A DNA stretch of 64,000 bases, taken from NCBI GenBank assembly GCA_020634935.1, contig JACKAT010000002.1, positions 186,001 to 250,000 on the forward strand, read 5' to 3'. Shown here piece after piece: positions 17,434-26,870 of this stretch. A program made the translations under genes and the position numbers. Each line of letters starts with the position of its first letter. The stretch's first letter is position 1. The DNA comes from Anaerolineales bacterium. GTDB lineage: Bacteria; Chloroflexota; Anaerolineae; 4572-78; J111. The notes beneath the pieces are model-generated. The model saw nothing but the letters and a program-made list of their open reading frames with translations, was not told where the DNA came from and did not search any database.

Positions 17434-18429
17434 ATGCTTATTAGATCAAATAGTTCTCTGGATATTAGTGTGATTATGCCGGCGTATTACGAGGAAGCCA
17501 TTATCGCTTCTGTCATCGAGCGAATCCAAACCGTGCTGCGCGAGTTAGATCAAACGTATGAAATTATTGTGGTTGATGACGGATCGCACGATGAGACCGC
17601 TCGCCGCGCGCGAGAGGCCGGGGCCAGAGTCATCGTCCACCCCTACAATATCGGCAATGGGGCGGCCATCAAATCGGGCATTCGCCATGCTCAGGGTGAA
17701 ATTTTGGTCATGCTCGATGCCGACGGCCAACACCTGCCGGAAGACATTCCTCGGTTGATTGAACAGTTGGAAACGTATGACATGGTTGTTGGCGCGCGAA
17801 CCGCTGAGTCGGACAGCGATTGGCACCGCGATCTGGCGAACAGAATCTATAACTGGTTTGCCAGCTACGTTTGTGGGCGCAAAATTGATGATTTGACCTC
17901 AGGCTTTAGAGCAATGAAGGGCCATATCGCGCGCGGGTTTGTGTATTTGCTGCCCAATACGTTCTCTTATCCCACTACGTTGACGCTGGCTGTGGTTCGG
18001 TCGGGCTATACCTTGCATTACGTCCCGATCAAAGCAGCACGGCGAGTGGGCAAAAGTAAAATTAAAATTTTTAAGGATGGCCCCCGTTTCTTATTGATTA
18101 TTCTTAAAGTCGCTACGTTTTTCTCGCCGCTAAAGGTTTTTATTCCGGCCAGTATAGCGATGTTTACGGTTGGCGTTGGTTATGGTCTATTCAAAATCGT
18201 GTTTCTGGCTTCGCGTTATGGGCCCACCTCGGCTATGTTGATGACAATGGCCATTCTGGTATTTTTGGTCGGGTTAGTCTCGGAGCAGGTGGCGCAACTG
18301 AGATTTGAAGTACGCGAAAGTTCAGGAAATCACCAGTTTGTTCGCTTACCCTTGACAGCGCATGATTATCGAGACGCACAGCCTGACCGCGAAGAACAGG
18401 CTACTATTGAGGAAAAGTTACCGTTGTAA
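17434..18429 (+). CDS. GT2 glycosyltransferase with two C-terminal membrane helices (Dpm1/GtrB-like)
   Basis: 331 residues. The N-terminal GT-A domain carries DISVIMPAYYEEAIIASVI, VVDDGSHDET, NIGNGAAIKSGI and LDADGQHLPEDI, with TSGFRAMKGH as acceptor-region motif. Two hydrophobic helices (about 230-255 and 265-290) anchor the C-terminus, as in GtrB/DPMS-type enzymes that place polyprenyl-phosphate sugars into the membrane. It opens the 17.4-28.4 kb polysaccharide gene set and is the second likely donor-maker for the GT-C proteins. The tail after 300 is charged and variable. ATG 17434 has a weak purine-rich upstream sequence (AAGAGACGAA). Confidence 0.9.
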   Translation: MLIRSNSSLDISVIMPAYYEEAIIASVIERIQTVLRELDQTYEIIVVDDGSHDETARRAREAGARVIVHPYNIGNGAAIKSGIRHAQGEILVMLDADGQHLPEDIPRLIEQLETYDMVVGARTAESDSDWHRDLANRIYNWFASYVCGRKIDDLTSGFRAMKGHIARGFVYLLPNTFSYPTTLTLAVVRSGYTLHYVPIKAARRVGKSKIKIFKDGPRFLLIILKVATFFSPLKVFIPASIAMFTVGVGYGLFKIVFLASRYGPTSAMLMTMAILVFLVGLVSEQVAQLRFEVRESSGNHQFVRLPLTAHDYRDAQPDREEQATIEEKLPL

Positions 18430-18500
18430 GCCTGCCAAGGCGTGTTTTATGAAGCCAAATGATTGTTAGAAACTCGGTTATTAATAGTAACAAGGACATC

Positions 18501-19538
18501 ATGCATATTTTGTGCGATATTTCCCATCCTGCTCACGTTCACTTTTTCCGAAATGCCATCGATACCTGGCGAACGCGCGGGCATAAAGTCACCATTGCTG
18601 CCAGAGATAAAGATATTACCCTGACTCTCTTAGATGAATATGGCTACGAATATGAGTGTCTGAGCCAAATGCGCCGGGGGTTGATCGGCCTGGGTTTAGA
18701 ACTGTTGGAACACGAGGGCCGGTTATATAAACAGTCCTGGCGCAACCCGCCCGATGTGTTTTTAGAAATTGGCGGAACTTTTATTGTTCACGCGGCGAAA
18801 TTATTGCGTCGGCCCGCCATCGTTTTTTACGATACTGAACACGCCTTTGTATCCAATACTATCACCTATCCTTTCGCGTCTGCGGTTTGTACCCCCGCTT
18901 GTTATCAAGGTGATATTGGTCCTAAACATGTTCGGTACGAGGGATATCACGAGTTGGCTTATTTGCATCCCAATTGGTTTAAGCCAAATCCCGAAGTTTT
19001 GACTGAAATCGGCCTCAAACCGGATGAACCCCTCTTTGTGACTCGGTTTGTGGGGTGGGAGGCCAGTCACGATGTGGCTCAAAAAGGATTTAGTCTGGCG
19101 GGTAAGATAAAATTGGTACGCGCTTTAGAACGGTATGGGCGCGTAATTATTACCTCAGAGGCTGACCTTCCGGCAGAACTACAGCCTTATCAAATGCGCA
19201 TCGCCGCTTCAAAAATTCACCATTTATTAGCGTTTGCCACCTTATATATCGGTGAAAGTGCGACAATGGCCTCTGAGAGTGTGGTGCTAGGCACACCCGC
19301 TATTTTTGTGAGTCCCGTCGGGCGTGGCTATACCGATGAGCAAGAGAACGAGTATGACATGTGTTACACGATTTCTGATAAAGAAGAAGAAAAAGCAATT
19401 GCCAAAGCTCTGGAGTTAGTACAGTGCCAAAACTTAAAAACAGAGTGGGCCGAAAAACGCCGGCAGTTGTTAGCGAAAAAAATTGATGTCACCACCTGGA
19501 TGGTTGATTTTGTTGAGGAATTTGTTGAAGCTCATTAG
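18501..19538 (+). CDS. DUF354 family protein (GT-B-like fold)
   Basis: 345 residues from ATG 18501, chosen because AAGGA (18492-18496) sits 4 nt upstream and the protein then starts MHILCDISHPAHVHFFRN, the usual DUF354 N-terminus. Upstream in-frame codons to 18459 are probably untranslated. DUF354 proteins resemble GT-B enzymes and UDP-GlcNAc 2-epimerases and occur in archaeal and bacterial surface-polysaccharide loci; no reaction is firmly assigned. Visible blocks are LEIGGTFIVHAAKLL, FYDTEHAFVSN, the YEGYHELAYLHP loop and the C-terminal GESATMASESVVLGTPAIFV, which resembles a sugar-nucleotide-binding Rossmann segment. It lies in an apparent operon with the following genes. Confidence 0.85.
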   Translation: MHILCDISHPAHVHFFRNAIDTWRTRGHKVTIAARDKDITLTLLDEYGYEYECLSQMRRGLIGLGLELLEHEGRLYKQSWRNPPDVFLEIGGTFIVHAAKLLRRPAIVFYDTEHAFVSNTITYPFASAVCTPACYQGDIGPKHVRYEGYHELAYLHPNWFKPNPEVLTEIGLKPDEPLFVTRFVGWEASHDVAQKGFSLAGKIKLVRALERYGRVIITSEADLPAELQPYQMRIAASKIHHLLAFATLYIGESATMASESVVLGTPAIFVSPVGRGYTDEQENEYDMCYTISDKEEEKAIAKALELVQCQNLKTEWAEKRRQLLAKKIDVTTWMVDFVEEFVEAH

Positions 19539-19608
19539 ATCACCGATTTAAACCCAAACTTGAATACAGTTCTGGCTCTATTGAATTGATTTATTTGATA
19601 ATAAAGTA

Positions 19609-20850
19609 ATGAATATGATTGTTGATAATCCAAAAGATCGAGTACAAATAAATGAGCCTTTATCTCCCGACACCTCTTGTCGAAAGGTGCTCAATTACGC
19701 TGAAGCCCATGACTACACCGGCTATGGCAAGTTTGATGCGTTAAATAGTCCGTTCTTAAAGGCCCTATCATTTAATAACAAGTGGTTGCGTTTAGTTGTT
19801 AGCCAAATCATAAAACGGACGCCTATTCACATCCGGCCTGTGTTGGGAGTACGCCAATATAAAAATCCGAAGGGAATGGCTCTTTTTGCCAGGGCTTATC
19901 TGAATTTATATCAGGTTTACAACGATCCACACGATCTTGAGCAAGCCAAATATTGCCTATCGTGGCTGCAAGATAACTACGCCGCCGGTTATGCCGGCTA
20001 CTGTTGGGGCTATAATTGGGATTGGCAGGACTTGGGCTTTTTCGCTCCGTTTGGTTCACCTAATTGTGTCGTTACCACGTTTGTAGGGCAGGCGCTTTTA
20101 GATGGATACGAACTTATGGGCGATGCTAAATATCTGGAAATGGTGCGCGGCTCGGTCGAGTTTATTCAACAAGACCTCAAGGTTCTTTTTGAAGACGATG
20201 CAATGAAGTGCGTAAGTTATGTCCCTGCTCGCGATATCAAAATGGTGGTGATGGATGTGAGCGCCTTAGCCGGGGCGCTTCTGGCTCGTGTCGCTCAACA
20301 TACAGGCGAAACGGCGCTGGCTCAGGAAGCCAGAAAGCTGGTCAATTATGTCGTCGATAAACAAACTGATTATGGAGCCTGGTATTATACCCATCCTCCT
20401 GGCGATTCGCCGGTAAAACACGACAACTACCACACGGGCTTTATCTTGGATGCTATTTTAGATTATGAATTGGCGACAGGCGATGATCGGTTCCGGGCTG
20501 CCTATCGACGTGGCCTTAAGTTTTATCGCGACGAGCTATTCTTAGCCAACGGTGCGCCTAAGTGGATGAGTCACAAAGTTTATCCTTTCGATATTCATGG
20601 CTCAGGCACGGGCATCGGAACCTTTTCCCGCGCGGCTCGTTATGACGACCCGAGCAACCTTGATCAAGCCGCTCTGATCGCGCAGTGGGCTATTGAACAT
20701 ATGCAAGCGCCACATGGATACTTTTACTATCAGAGAAGTCAGTATTGGGTGAAAAAGTACACGTTAATGCGTTGGTGTAATGGTTGGATGGCTCACGGAT
20801 TGAGTCACCTACTGCTGGCTAGACATATTTTGTCTCAGGATAAGATCTAG
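19609..20850 (+). CDS. Six-hairpin-glycosidase-like protein of a polysaccharide locus (VpsJ-like)
   Basis: 413 residues, predicted soluble, without signal peptide. Repeated helical hairpin pattern with aromatic-rich turns (YCWGYNWDWQDLGFF, CVVTTFVGQALLDGYELMG, YGAWYYTHPPGDSP, DNYHTGFILDAILDYELATG, PHGYFYYQRSQYW) suggests an alpha/alpha barrel of the six-hairpin glycosidase class. Proteins of this kind, such as VpsJ, accompany exopolysaccharide genes; from memory this is the closest match, but a precise reaction is not known. The stop codon is directly followed by the asnB-type ATG with no spacing, which implies coupled expression. Possible roles are a lyase, hydrolase or epimerase acting on a cytosolic glycan intermediate. 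Confidence 0.7.
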   Translation: MNMIVDNPKDRVQINEPLSPDTSCRKVLNYAEAHDYTGYGKFDALNSPFLKALSFNNKWLRLVVSQIIKRTPIHIRPVLGVRQYKNPKGMALFARAYLNLYQVYNDPHDLEQAKYCLSWLQDNYAAGYAGYCWGYNWDWQDLGFFAPFGSPNCVVTTFVGQALLDGYELMGDAKYLEMVRGSVEFIQQDLKVLFEDDAMKCVSYVPARDIKMVVMDVSALAGALLARVAQHTGETALAQEARKLVNYVVDKQTDYGAWYYTHPPGDSPVKHDNYHTGFILDAILDYELATGDDRFRAAYRRGLKFYRDELFLANGAPKWMSHKVYPFDIHGSGTGIGTFSRAARYDDPSNLDQAALIAQWAIEHMQAPHGYFYYQRSQYWVKKYTLMRWCNGWMAHGLSHLLLARHILSQDKI

Positions 20851-22779
20851 ATGTGTGGTATTGCGGGCATTGCTGGCCCTAAGGCCACCTTAGAGTTGGC
20901 CCAGGCTATGGTGCGAAGCGTAGCCCACCGAGGCCCCGATGGGGCCGGTGTTCATCAAGACGGGCAAACGTTCATCGGGCAAACGCGCCTGAGCATCATC
21001 GATTTGGTGACCGGTGACCAACCCATGCCCAACGAAGACCAAACTATTTGGGTGGTCTTTAACGGGGAAATTTACAACTTTCCTGATTTACGGCGGGATT
21101 TGGAAGCCAAAGGACATAATTTTCGCTCTACCAGCGATACGGAAGTGCTGCTTCACGGCTATGAGGAATACGGGCTTGATTTGCTGCCTAAATTAGACGG
21201 CATTTTTGCCTTTGCGATCTGGGATGCCGCCCGGCAAAGACTCTTGCTTGTCCGGGATTATTTTGGGGTCAAGCCGCTTCACTATCATTTTGACGGTCAA
21301 ACCCTGCGTTTTGGATCGGAGATTAAGGCCATCCTGCAAGACAACTCAGTTCCACGACAGATCAATTTTCAGGGGCTGCACTATTTTTTGAACCTGCGCT
21401 ATATTCCCGGCGAGCAAACCTTGTTGGCCGGTATCAAGCGCTTGCCGGCGGCGCACTATATGCTTTTTGAAAATGGGCGTGTTCATATCGATCGTTACTA
21501 TACGCTTAAGGTTGAAAAGCACTCCCAACAAGACGAGGCTTATTTTATAGAAGGTATTCGCCATTACCTGAGCCAGGCGGTGCGGAAACAACTCATCAGC
21601 GATGTTCCTCTGGGGGTCTATCTCTCCGGCGGGCTCGACTCCAGTGCTATCGTCGCGTTTATGAGTGAATTAATCGATGAACCGGTCAAAACTTTTTCCT
21701 TAGGGTTTAATGAGCCAACGGATGAACTCGATGATGCACAAGTTGTCGCCACTCACTTTTCGACCTGCCATCAATCGCTGACGTTAGCTGCCGACCCATT
21801 ACAGCGCTATCCCGAGGTCATTTGGCATGCCGAAGAACCTAAAGAAAATATCTTGCAAGGATATCTACTGGCTCAATTTGCGCGGCAGCATGTTAAGGTT
21901 GTTCATGGGGGCTTAGGCGGTGACGAGTTATTTGCCGGGTATGCGATCAATCGATTTGTTTATCCTACCCAAACCCTCCACCACTTTGTGCCAAATAAGG
22001 TGGCCAAAAGCGCCCTCCAGCCCTTAAGCCGCTTGGCCTTTGTTATGCAGAATAAGTCAGGTTTGCTTCAGTTGGATGAGTATCGTCGCGGGGCGCAGAT
22101 GTTGCTGTCCTTGGGTGATCCGGAACAGTATTATCTTATCCTACGTAACACGTGGGATTATGATCAAGGGGCATTTGCTAATCTTTACGGGCCGGCCCTT
22201 AATGGCCAACAGCTTGATTTAACCCACACCCAGTTTGACGCGTACTTTAAACCCAATGGCCGGGGCGTTCTCGACCAGGTGTTGTGGGCCGAGTTTCATA
22301 CCAAAATGGTTGACGATTTTCTTATGAACGAAGATAGAACCTCGATGGCTCACGGCTTGGAGGTGCGCGTTCCCTTTTTGGATCGGGATTTAGTCCGCTT
22401 TGCGCTCGGTATTCCGGTTGAGTTGAAGATTAAGAACAATCAAACGAAGTATATTTTCCGTAAGGCTATGGCCGGGATTTTGCCGGAACACGCTGTTCAA
22501 AAGAAAAAATGGGGCTTTACCTTTAATCCCTACTATCAATTTCAAAAAGATTTAAAGACCGTCGCCGAACGAGTGCTAACCCGAAGACGGGTTGAAGCTA
22601 GAGGCTGGTTCAATTACGACTATCTGCGGCGAATTCTCGATCATCCCCCCCATCCTCGTTTGCGCTGGCACTATTTTATGTTGTGGTTGGGGTTAGGTTT
22701 GGAAATTTGGGCGCAGATGTTCTTAGAAAGCGCGGGCGAAGCGCCCCTATTTGACCTTGAGGCCTACTATGACCAATAA
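20851..22779 (+). CDS. asnB: Asparagine synthase-like glutamine-hydrolysing amidotransferase
   Basis: 642 residues. N-terminal Ntn glutaminase domain with the catalytic Cys2 (MCGIAGIAG) and RLSIIDL; the ATP-pyrophosphatase domain carries the PP-loop VYLSGGLDSSAIVAF at about 257-270. Length matches the AsnB family. ATG immediately abuts the upstream stop; the following methyltransferase start overlaps its end by 11 bp. In surface-polysaccharide loci, AsnB paralogues are thought to amidate uronic acids or other carboxylated sugars, and that is the likelier role here because of neighbours DUF354, the methyltransferases and the two-domain oxidoreductase. Ordinary asparagine synthesis cannot be excluded from sequence alone. 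Confidence 0.92.
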   Translation: MCGIAGIAGPKATLELAQAMVRSVAHRGPDGAGVHQDGQTFIGQTRLSIIDLVTGDQPMPNEDQTIWVVFNGEIYNFPDLRRDLEAKGHNFRSTSDTEVLLHGYEEYGLDLLPKLDGIFAFAIWDAARQRLLLVRDYFGVKPLHYHFDGQTLRFGSEIKAILQDNSVPRQINFQGLHYFLNLRYIPGEQTLLAGIKRLPAAHYMLFENGRVHIDRYYTLKVEKHSQQDEAYFIEGIRHYLSQAVRKQLISDVPLGVYLSGGLDSSAIVAFMSELIDEPVKTFSLGFNEPTDELDDAQVVATHFSTCHQSLTLAADPLQRYPEVIWHAEEPKENILQGYLLAQFARQHVKVVHGGLGGDELFAGYAINRFVYPTQTLHHFVPNKVAKSALQPLSRLAFVMQNKSGLLQLDEYRRGAQMLLSLGDPEQYYLILRNTWDYDQGAFANLYGPALNGQQLDLTHTQFDAYFKPNGRGVLDQVLWAEFHTKMVDDFLMNEDRTSMAHGLEVRVPFLDRDLVRFALGIPVELKIKNNQTKYIFRKAMAGILPEHAVQKKKWGFTFNPYYQFQKDLKTVAERVLTRRRVEARGWFNYDYLRRILDHPPHPRLRWHYFMLWLGLGLEIWAQMFLESAGEAPLFDLEAYYDQ

Positions 22780-23695
22780 TCCCATTCGACGCTTAAAACT
22801 TTATCTGTCTATGCTGCGGTATGGTAATGCTCATAACCGAGATTTTGCCAATGAGCATTATCATTTCTTTACTACCATGCAGCGTAATCTACAAGAGTAT
22901 GGGGTTACTGATTTACGCGGCCGGCGCGTGCTCGATGTTGGCTGCGGCAAAATGTTTTGGTTGACGCTGCTCCTGCATAGCTACGGCGCAGCGGTTACCG
23001 GCATCGATACGGAATTTGTTGAGTCGACGCCCAGTCTGGGTAAGTATACGAGCTTACTATTTAGTAACGGCCCTGAACGCGCACTCCGTACCCTGGTATG
23101 GGATCTGATGTATGCGCCCCCTTATTATAAAGAATTAGCCAGGGTCAGTGATTTCCCCTTGAGGTTTGAGAATGTTGATGCGCGGCGGGCGAGCGTGACC
23201 GAATTGGAATTTCCAGATGATACATTTGATGTCGTCGTGTCCCACGAAGTGTTTGAGCATTTGCCCGATATTCCGGCTGCGGTTCGGGCCTTGCGACGCG
23301 TGATGAAACCAAAGGCGATAACCTATATTTATGTGCATAACTTTGCCAGTATCTCTGGGGGCCACCACATCGCTTGGAAATACCCTGATACCGAACCATC
23401 AACGCTGGTCCCCCCTTGGGATCATCTCCGCGAGAATCGCTACCCCGACATTCCGTCGTGGATTAATGGCTTGCGCGAACGGGATTATCGCCAGGCATTT
23501 GAAACGGAGTTTGATATTGTGGATTGGTTCCCCACAAGTAAGGAAGGGCAGGCTTTACTGACGCCCGAAATTCGCGCCCAGTTAGCCGCATACAGTGAAC
23601 AGGAGCTGCTAACAAAAGGTTTTGTTATTGTAGCGCGGCCAAAAAAGCCCCAAAATAATGTCGCTGCTTATGTGTCGGCAGAGGCAGCCAATTGA
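22769..23695 (+). CDS. SAM-dependent methyltransferase (class I)
   Basis: 308 residues from ATG 22769, preceded by GAGG and overlapping the asnB stop by 11 bp. A TTG at 22751 in frame would add six residues but has no support. Rossmann motif I is VLDVGCGKMFWL at about 54-65; motif II region is GIDTEFVE and the post-I segment is FPDDTFDVVVSHEVFEHLPD, typical of Methyltransf_11. The central part contains an insertion with many aromatic and Pro residues. It probably methylates a sugar or glycan intermediate in the surrounding pathway; substrate unknown. Confidence 0.87.
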   Translation: MTNNPIRRLKLYLSMLRYGNAHNRDFANEHYHFFTTMQRNLQEYGVTDLRGRRVLDVGCGKMFWLTLLLHSYGAAVTGIDTEFVESTPSLGKYTSLLFSNGPERALRTLVWDLMYAPPYYKELARVSDFPLRFENVDARRASVTELEFPDDTFDVVVSHEVFEHLPDIPAAVRALRRVMKPKAITYIYVHNFASISGGHHIAWKYPDTEPSTLVPPWDHLRENRYPDIPSWINGLRERDYRQAFETEFDIVDWFPTSKEGQALLTPEIRAQLAAYSEQELLTKGFVIVARPKKPQNNVAAYVSAEAAN

Positions 23696-23723
23696 TGATG
23701 ATCTGAATAGGCAGTTGAAATCT

Positions 23724-25925
23724 ATGAAACAAGTTTTACAAAACTTTAAAACTGGCGAACTTAAAGTTGAAGAGGTGCCGGCCCCCATCATTCGGCCTGG
23801 TTTTGTGTTAGTTCGCAACCATTATTCCTTAATCAGCACCGGAACTGAAGGGGGAACATTTAAGTTAGGTCAAATGTCGTTGCTAGGCAAAGCCCGAGCC
23901 AGACCTGAGCAAGTGAAAAAGGTGATGAAGGTGGTCCGAACCGAGGGGGTGATGACCGCGTATCAAGCGGCCATGCGCAGCTTGGATATGCCGGTGGCCT
24001 TTGGCTATTGCTGTGCCGGCGAAGTGATTGAGGTTGGATCAGGAATAGATGATTTGCGCTTGGCTGATTTAGTCGCGTGTGGGGGGGCCGGCTATGCTAA
24101 TCATGCTGAGGTAGTAGCTGTGCCTCGCAATTTGTGCGTACAAATTCCGCAGGGTGTTGATTTGCGTTACGCGTCATTCACCACGCTTGGCTCCATAGCG
24201 ATGCAGAGCGTTCGTGTCGCCGATGTCAGATTAGGGGAGAACGTTGTGGTGATCGGGTTGGGATTGGTGGGCTTAATTACCGCTCAACTTTTAAATGCCG
24301 CCGGCTGTAAGGTGTTTGGGATTGATGTTAACCCCGGTCGCGTTCAGTTTGCGCTAAAGCACCACTTTTGTCGAGATGCGGCGACGCGAGATGCCGGAAA
24401 TCTGCAAGCGCTGGTTACGTCATTTTCTGGCGGCTATGGGGCTGACGCGGTGATTATTACAGCGGCTACGCCCAATAATGATCCGATAATCTTAGCCGGA
24501 GAATTAGCTCGTTACAAAGCTAAGGTTATTGTTGTTGGCCGCACCGAGATGACCGCTCCTAGAGAAACGTATTTATTCAAAGAGTTGGAGCTGCGCACCT
24601 CGCTGGCCTATGGCCCCGGCACGGGTGATCCCACTTATGAAGAACAGGGGCATGATTACCCAATTGGCTATGTGCGGTGGACGGAAAATCGTAATATGGC
24701 TGCCTTTCTCGACTTATTAGCTACCGATAAGCTTCAGCTTGAGCCGCTCGTTACCCACCAATTTGAAATTGAGCAGGCGGCTGAAGCCTTTGCATTGGTT
24801 ACCGGCCAAACCCCCGAACCCTCTATCGCCGTCGTGCTCAGCTATCCTAAGTTGCAAAAACCCGAGGCCGCGCCGGAGCGCATTAAACTTCATTCAACCA
24901 ATGGAAGTTATGTAAAACAACCCTCAAGTGTGGTTCGAGTAGGGGTAATTGGCGCCGGCAGTCACGCCATTAATGCCATCATCCCGACCTTAACAAATTT
25001 GAGCGATATTCAGTTAACCGGCATTGCCTCAGCCACCGGTGTACGGGCTAAAGCTTTAGGCAGCAAGTATAATTTTGCTTACTGCACAGCCGACGCACAG
25101 GATATATTAAATGATCCCCAAACGGATTGTGTGTTTATTCTATCGCGTCACGATACCCATGTCTCTCTGACTGTAGCGGCGTTAGAAGCCGGGAAGCATG
25201 TGTTTGTCGAGAAACCCCTGGCCATGACCGAGACCGAATTGAAGCAAGTATTTCAGGCTCAGCGAAAAACAGGCTTGAATGTGGTGGTCGGTTTTAATCG
25301 TCGTTACGCGGCTTTGGCTAAAAAATTAAAATTCTTTTTTGCCAATCGAGTCCAGCCCATATCAGTTACCTATCGGGCTAATGTCGGATATCGACCGCCA
25401 CAGCATTGGTTACACGATCCCCAGCAAGGGGGCGGGGTAATTATTGGGGAAGCTTGCCACTTTATAGACTTTTGTCATTGGTTAATTGGCGCTCCTCCCA
25501 CTCAAGTGGCTGCTTTTATGCTAAACGGGGCTGATCAGGGGGTAATCAATCAGGATAATGTCCACCTTACCTTAGCTTTTGCGGATGGATCGCTGGCCAC
25601 GGTGACTTATTTATCGGTCGGAGATGCTTCTTTTTCTCGAGAGCGAATAGAAGTGGTTGGGGAGGGTGGCTTGGGCATTTTAGAAGATTTTCGATCATTG
25701 CTATTTGCTCGTAATGGCCTTAAACGGGGTAAGCGAAATTGGATTACTCAAGATAAAGGGTTTGCTGGAGAAATTGGTGAGTTTATAGATTCAGTCCGTA
25801 ACCATCAACCGTATCCGATCCCTTTTGAAGAATATGTTTTAAGTACCTTAGCCACTTTAGAATCTTTAAACGCTATCCAATTTAACCAACTCAGACCAAT
25901 TGAGCTTGAGCGTTTGGTTAATTAG
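23724..25925 (+). CDS. Two-domain oxidoreductase: MDR dehydrogenase fused to Gfo/Idh/MocA
   Basis: 733 residues from ATG 23724 (MKQVLQNFKTGELKVEEV), the usual N-terminus of this fusion family; the open frame continues upstream to 23658 inside the preceding gene. Residues 1-375 form a zinc-type medium-chain dehydrogenase with a GLGLVGLITAQ nucleotide site near 174. Residues about 405-733 form a Gfo/Idh/MocA domain with VGVIGAGSHAINAII and the conserved EKPLAM catalytic region. Such bidomain proteins occur widely in O-antigen and capsule loci and are thought to oxidise or epimerise nucleotide-sugar or glycan intermediates; a definite reaction is not established. The gene overlaps the next open frame but not its preferred start. 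Confidence 0.92.
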   Translation: MKQVLQNFKTGELKVEEVPAPIIRPGFVLVRNHYSLISTGTEGGTFKLGQMSLLGKARARPEQVKKVMKVVRTEGVMTAYQAAMRSLDMPVAFGYCCAGEVIEVGSGIDDLRLADLVACGGAGYANHAEVVAVPRNLCVQIPQGVDLRYASFTTLGSIAMQSVRVADVRLGENVVVIGLGLVGLITAQLLNAAGCKVFGIDVNPGRVQFALKHHFCRDAATRDAGNLQALVTSFSGGYGADAVIITAATPNNDPIILAGELARYKAKVIVVGRTEMTAPRETYLFKELELRTSLAYGPGTGDPTYEEQGHDYPIGYVRWTENRNMAAFLDLLATDKLQLEPLVTHQFEIEQAAEAFALVTGQTPEPSIAVVLSYPKLQKPEAAPERIKLHSTNGSYVKQPSSVVRVGVIGAGSHAINAIIPTLTNLSDIQLTGIASATGVRAKALGSKYNFAYCTADAQDILNDPQTDCVFILSRHDTHVSLTVAALEAGKHVFVEKPLAMTETELKQVFQAQRKTGLNVVVGFNRRYAALAKKLKFFFANRVQPISVTYRANVGYRPPQHWLHDPQQGGGVIIGEACHFIDFCHWLIGAPPTQVAAFMLNGADQGVINQDNVHLTLAFADGSLATVTYLSVGDASFSRERIEVVGEGGLGILEDFRSLLFARNGLKRGKRNWITQDKGFAGEIGEFIDSVRNHQPYPIPFEEYVLSTLATLESLNAIQFNQLRPIELERLVN

Positions 25926-25938
25926 AGAAGGAGTAATG

Positions 25939-26865
25939 ATGGGTAAGACACAACCAATAGCAGTTCACCCAGACGTATATGATGCTGAATGGGTAGAAGA
26001 AATGGGGGGAATGGGCAGCAACAATGTATTTGTCCAAAGTCAAGGACAAAACATTCGCCCCAGGCTGGCTTATGCCCTTAAGCTCGGCGATGTTCAGCCT
26101 GGTATGTCCGTTTTAGATATTGGTTGCGGACGCGGTGAGGTGATGCTCAAATGCCGATCGAGGGGAGCTGCGTCGGTGATCGGCATCGATTATGCCACCG
26201 TGCCGTTGCAGGTGGCGCATGATAATTTAGAGGCAATGGGGCTGCACGTTAATTCGGACCGGTCAACCGTAGGCTTGGATCGGGCCGATGTTAAAGCCCT
26301 ACCATTTGCGGATGAAGCCTTCGATCGTATTTTTATGCTCGATGTTGTTGAGCATCTTTATGAGTGGGAATTGCAAATGGTCTGGCGGGAAGTCCAAAGA
26401 CTGCTAAAACCGGACGGCTTATTAATTATTCATACGTTACCCAACAGATGGGCTATGGATTATGGGTACAGAATGATAAACAGTGTGATTCCGGGGTTAC
26501 CTACCACTGTAGCCGACAAGCGAGATATATTTCACGTCAATGAACAATCGGTGATTAGCATGGCTCGTTCATTAAGGTGGGGCGGCTTGCAGGCCAAAGT
26601 TTGGCTCACTGACCAAATGTTAGCTCAGGCCGATTGGCTGCGAGAAACCCAATTAAAGGGGGAAGAAGCGCAGATGCAAATTTATACCACCCTTCAAAAA
26701 CCCCTCTGGCGTAAGTTATATCGATTAGCTACCAACCTATCGACGCGTGTTTTACTCGTGACAGACTTGTTTGCTATCGCCTGGAAATCAGAAGGGACAC
26801 CCGCTACTCTCCAACAAACCCCTCGTGCTTATACAGAGCGACTGCTGGGCTATTTGGGGAGATAA
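25939..26865 (+). CDS. SAM-dependent methyltransferase (UbiE/Methyltransf_11 type)
   Basis: 308 residues from ATG 25939. GAAGGAG at 25927-25933 lies 5 nt upstream, a better spacing than for the adjacent ATG at 25936 or the TTG at 25900. Motif I VLDIGCGRGEVMLKC at about 57-71, motif II GIDYATVPLQ, and the acidic FDRIFMLDVVEHLYEWE segment are clear. It probably methylates a saccharide or lipid-linked intermediate made by the neighbours; the exact target is unknown. The next gene starts 5 bp after the stop. Confidence 0.88.
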   Translation: MGKTQPIAVHPDVYDAEWVEEMGGMGSNNVFVQSQGQNIRPRLAYALKLGDVQPGMSVLDIGCGRGEVMLKCRSRGAASVIGIDYATVPLQVAHDNLEAMGLHVNSDRSTVGLDRADVKALPFADEAFDRIFMLDVVEHLYEWELQMVWREVQRLLKPDGLLIIHTLPNRWAMDYGYRMINSVIPGLPTTVADKRDIFHVNEQSVISMARSLRWGGLQAKVWLTDQMLAQADWLRETQLKGEEAQMQIYTTLQKPLWRKLYRLATNLSTRVLLVTDLFAIAWKSEGTPATLQQTPRAYTERLLGYLGR

Positions 26866-26870
26866 AGTGG

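Noticed and set aside
17226..17444. 72-codon frame before the GT2 gene
   Set aside because: No SD, no recognisable features, and it overlaps the GT2 start; left as non-coding.
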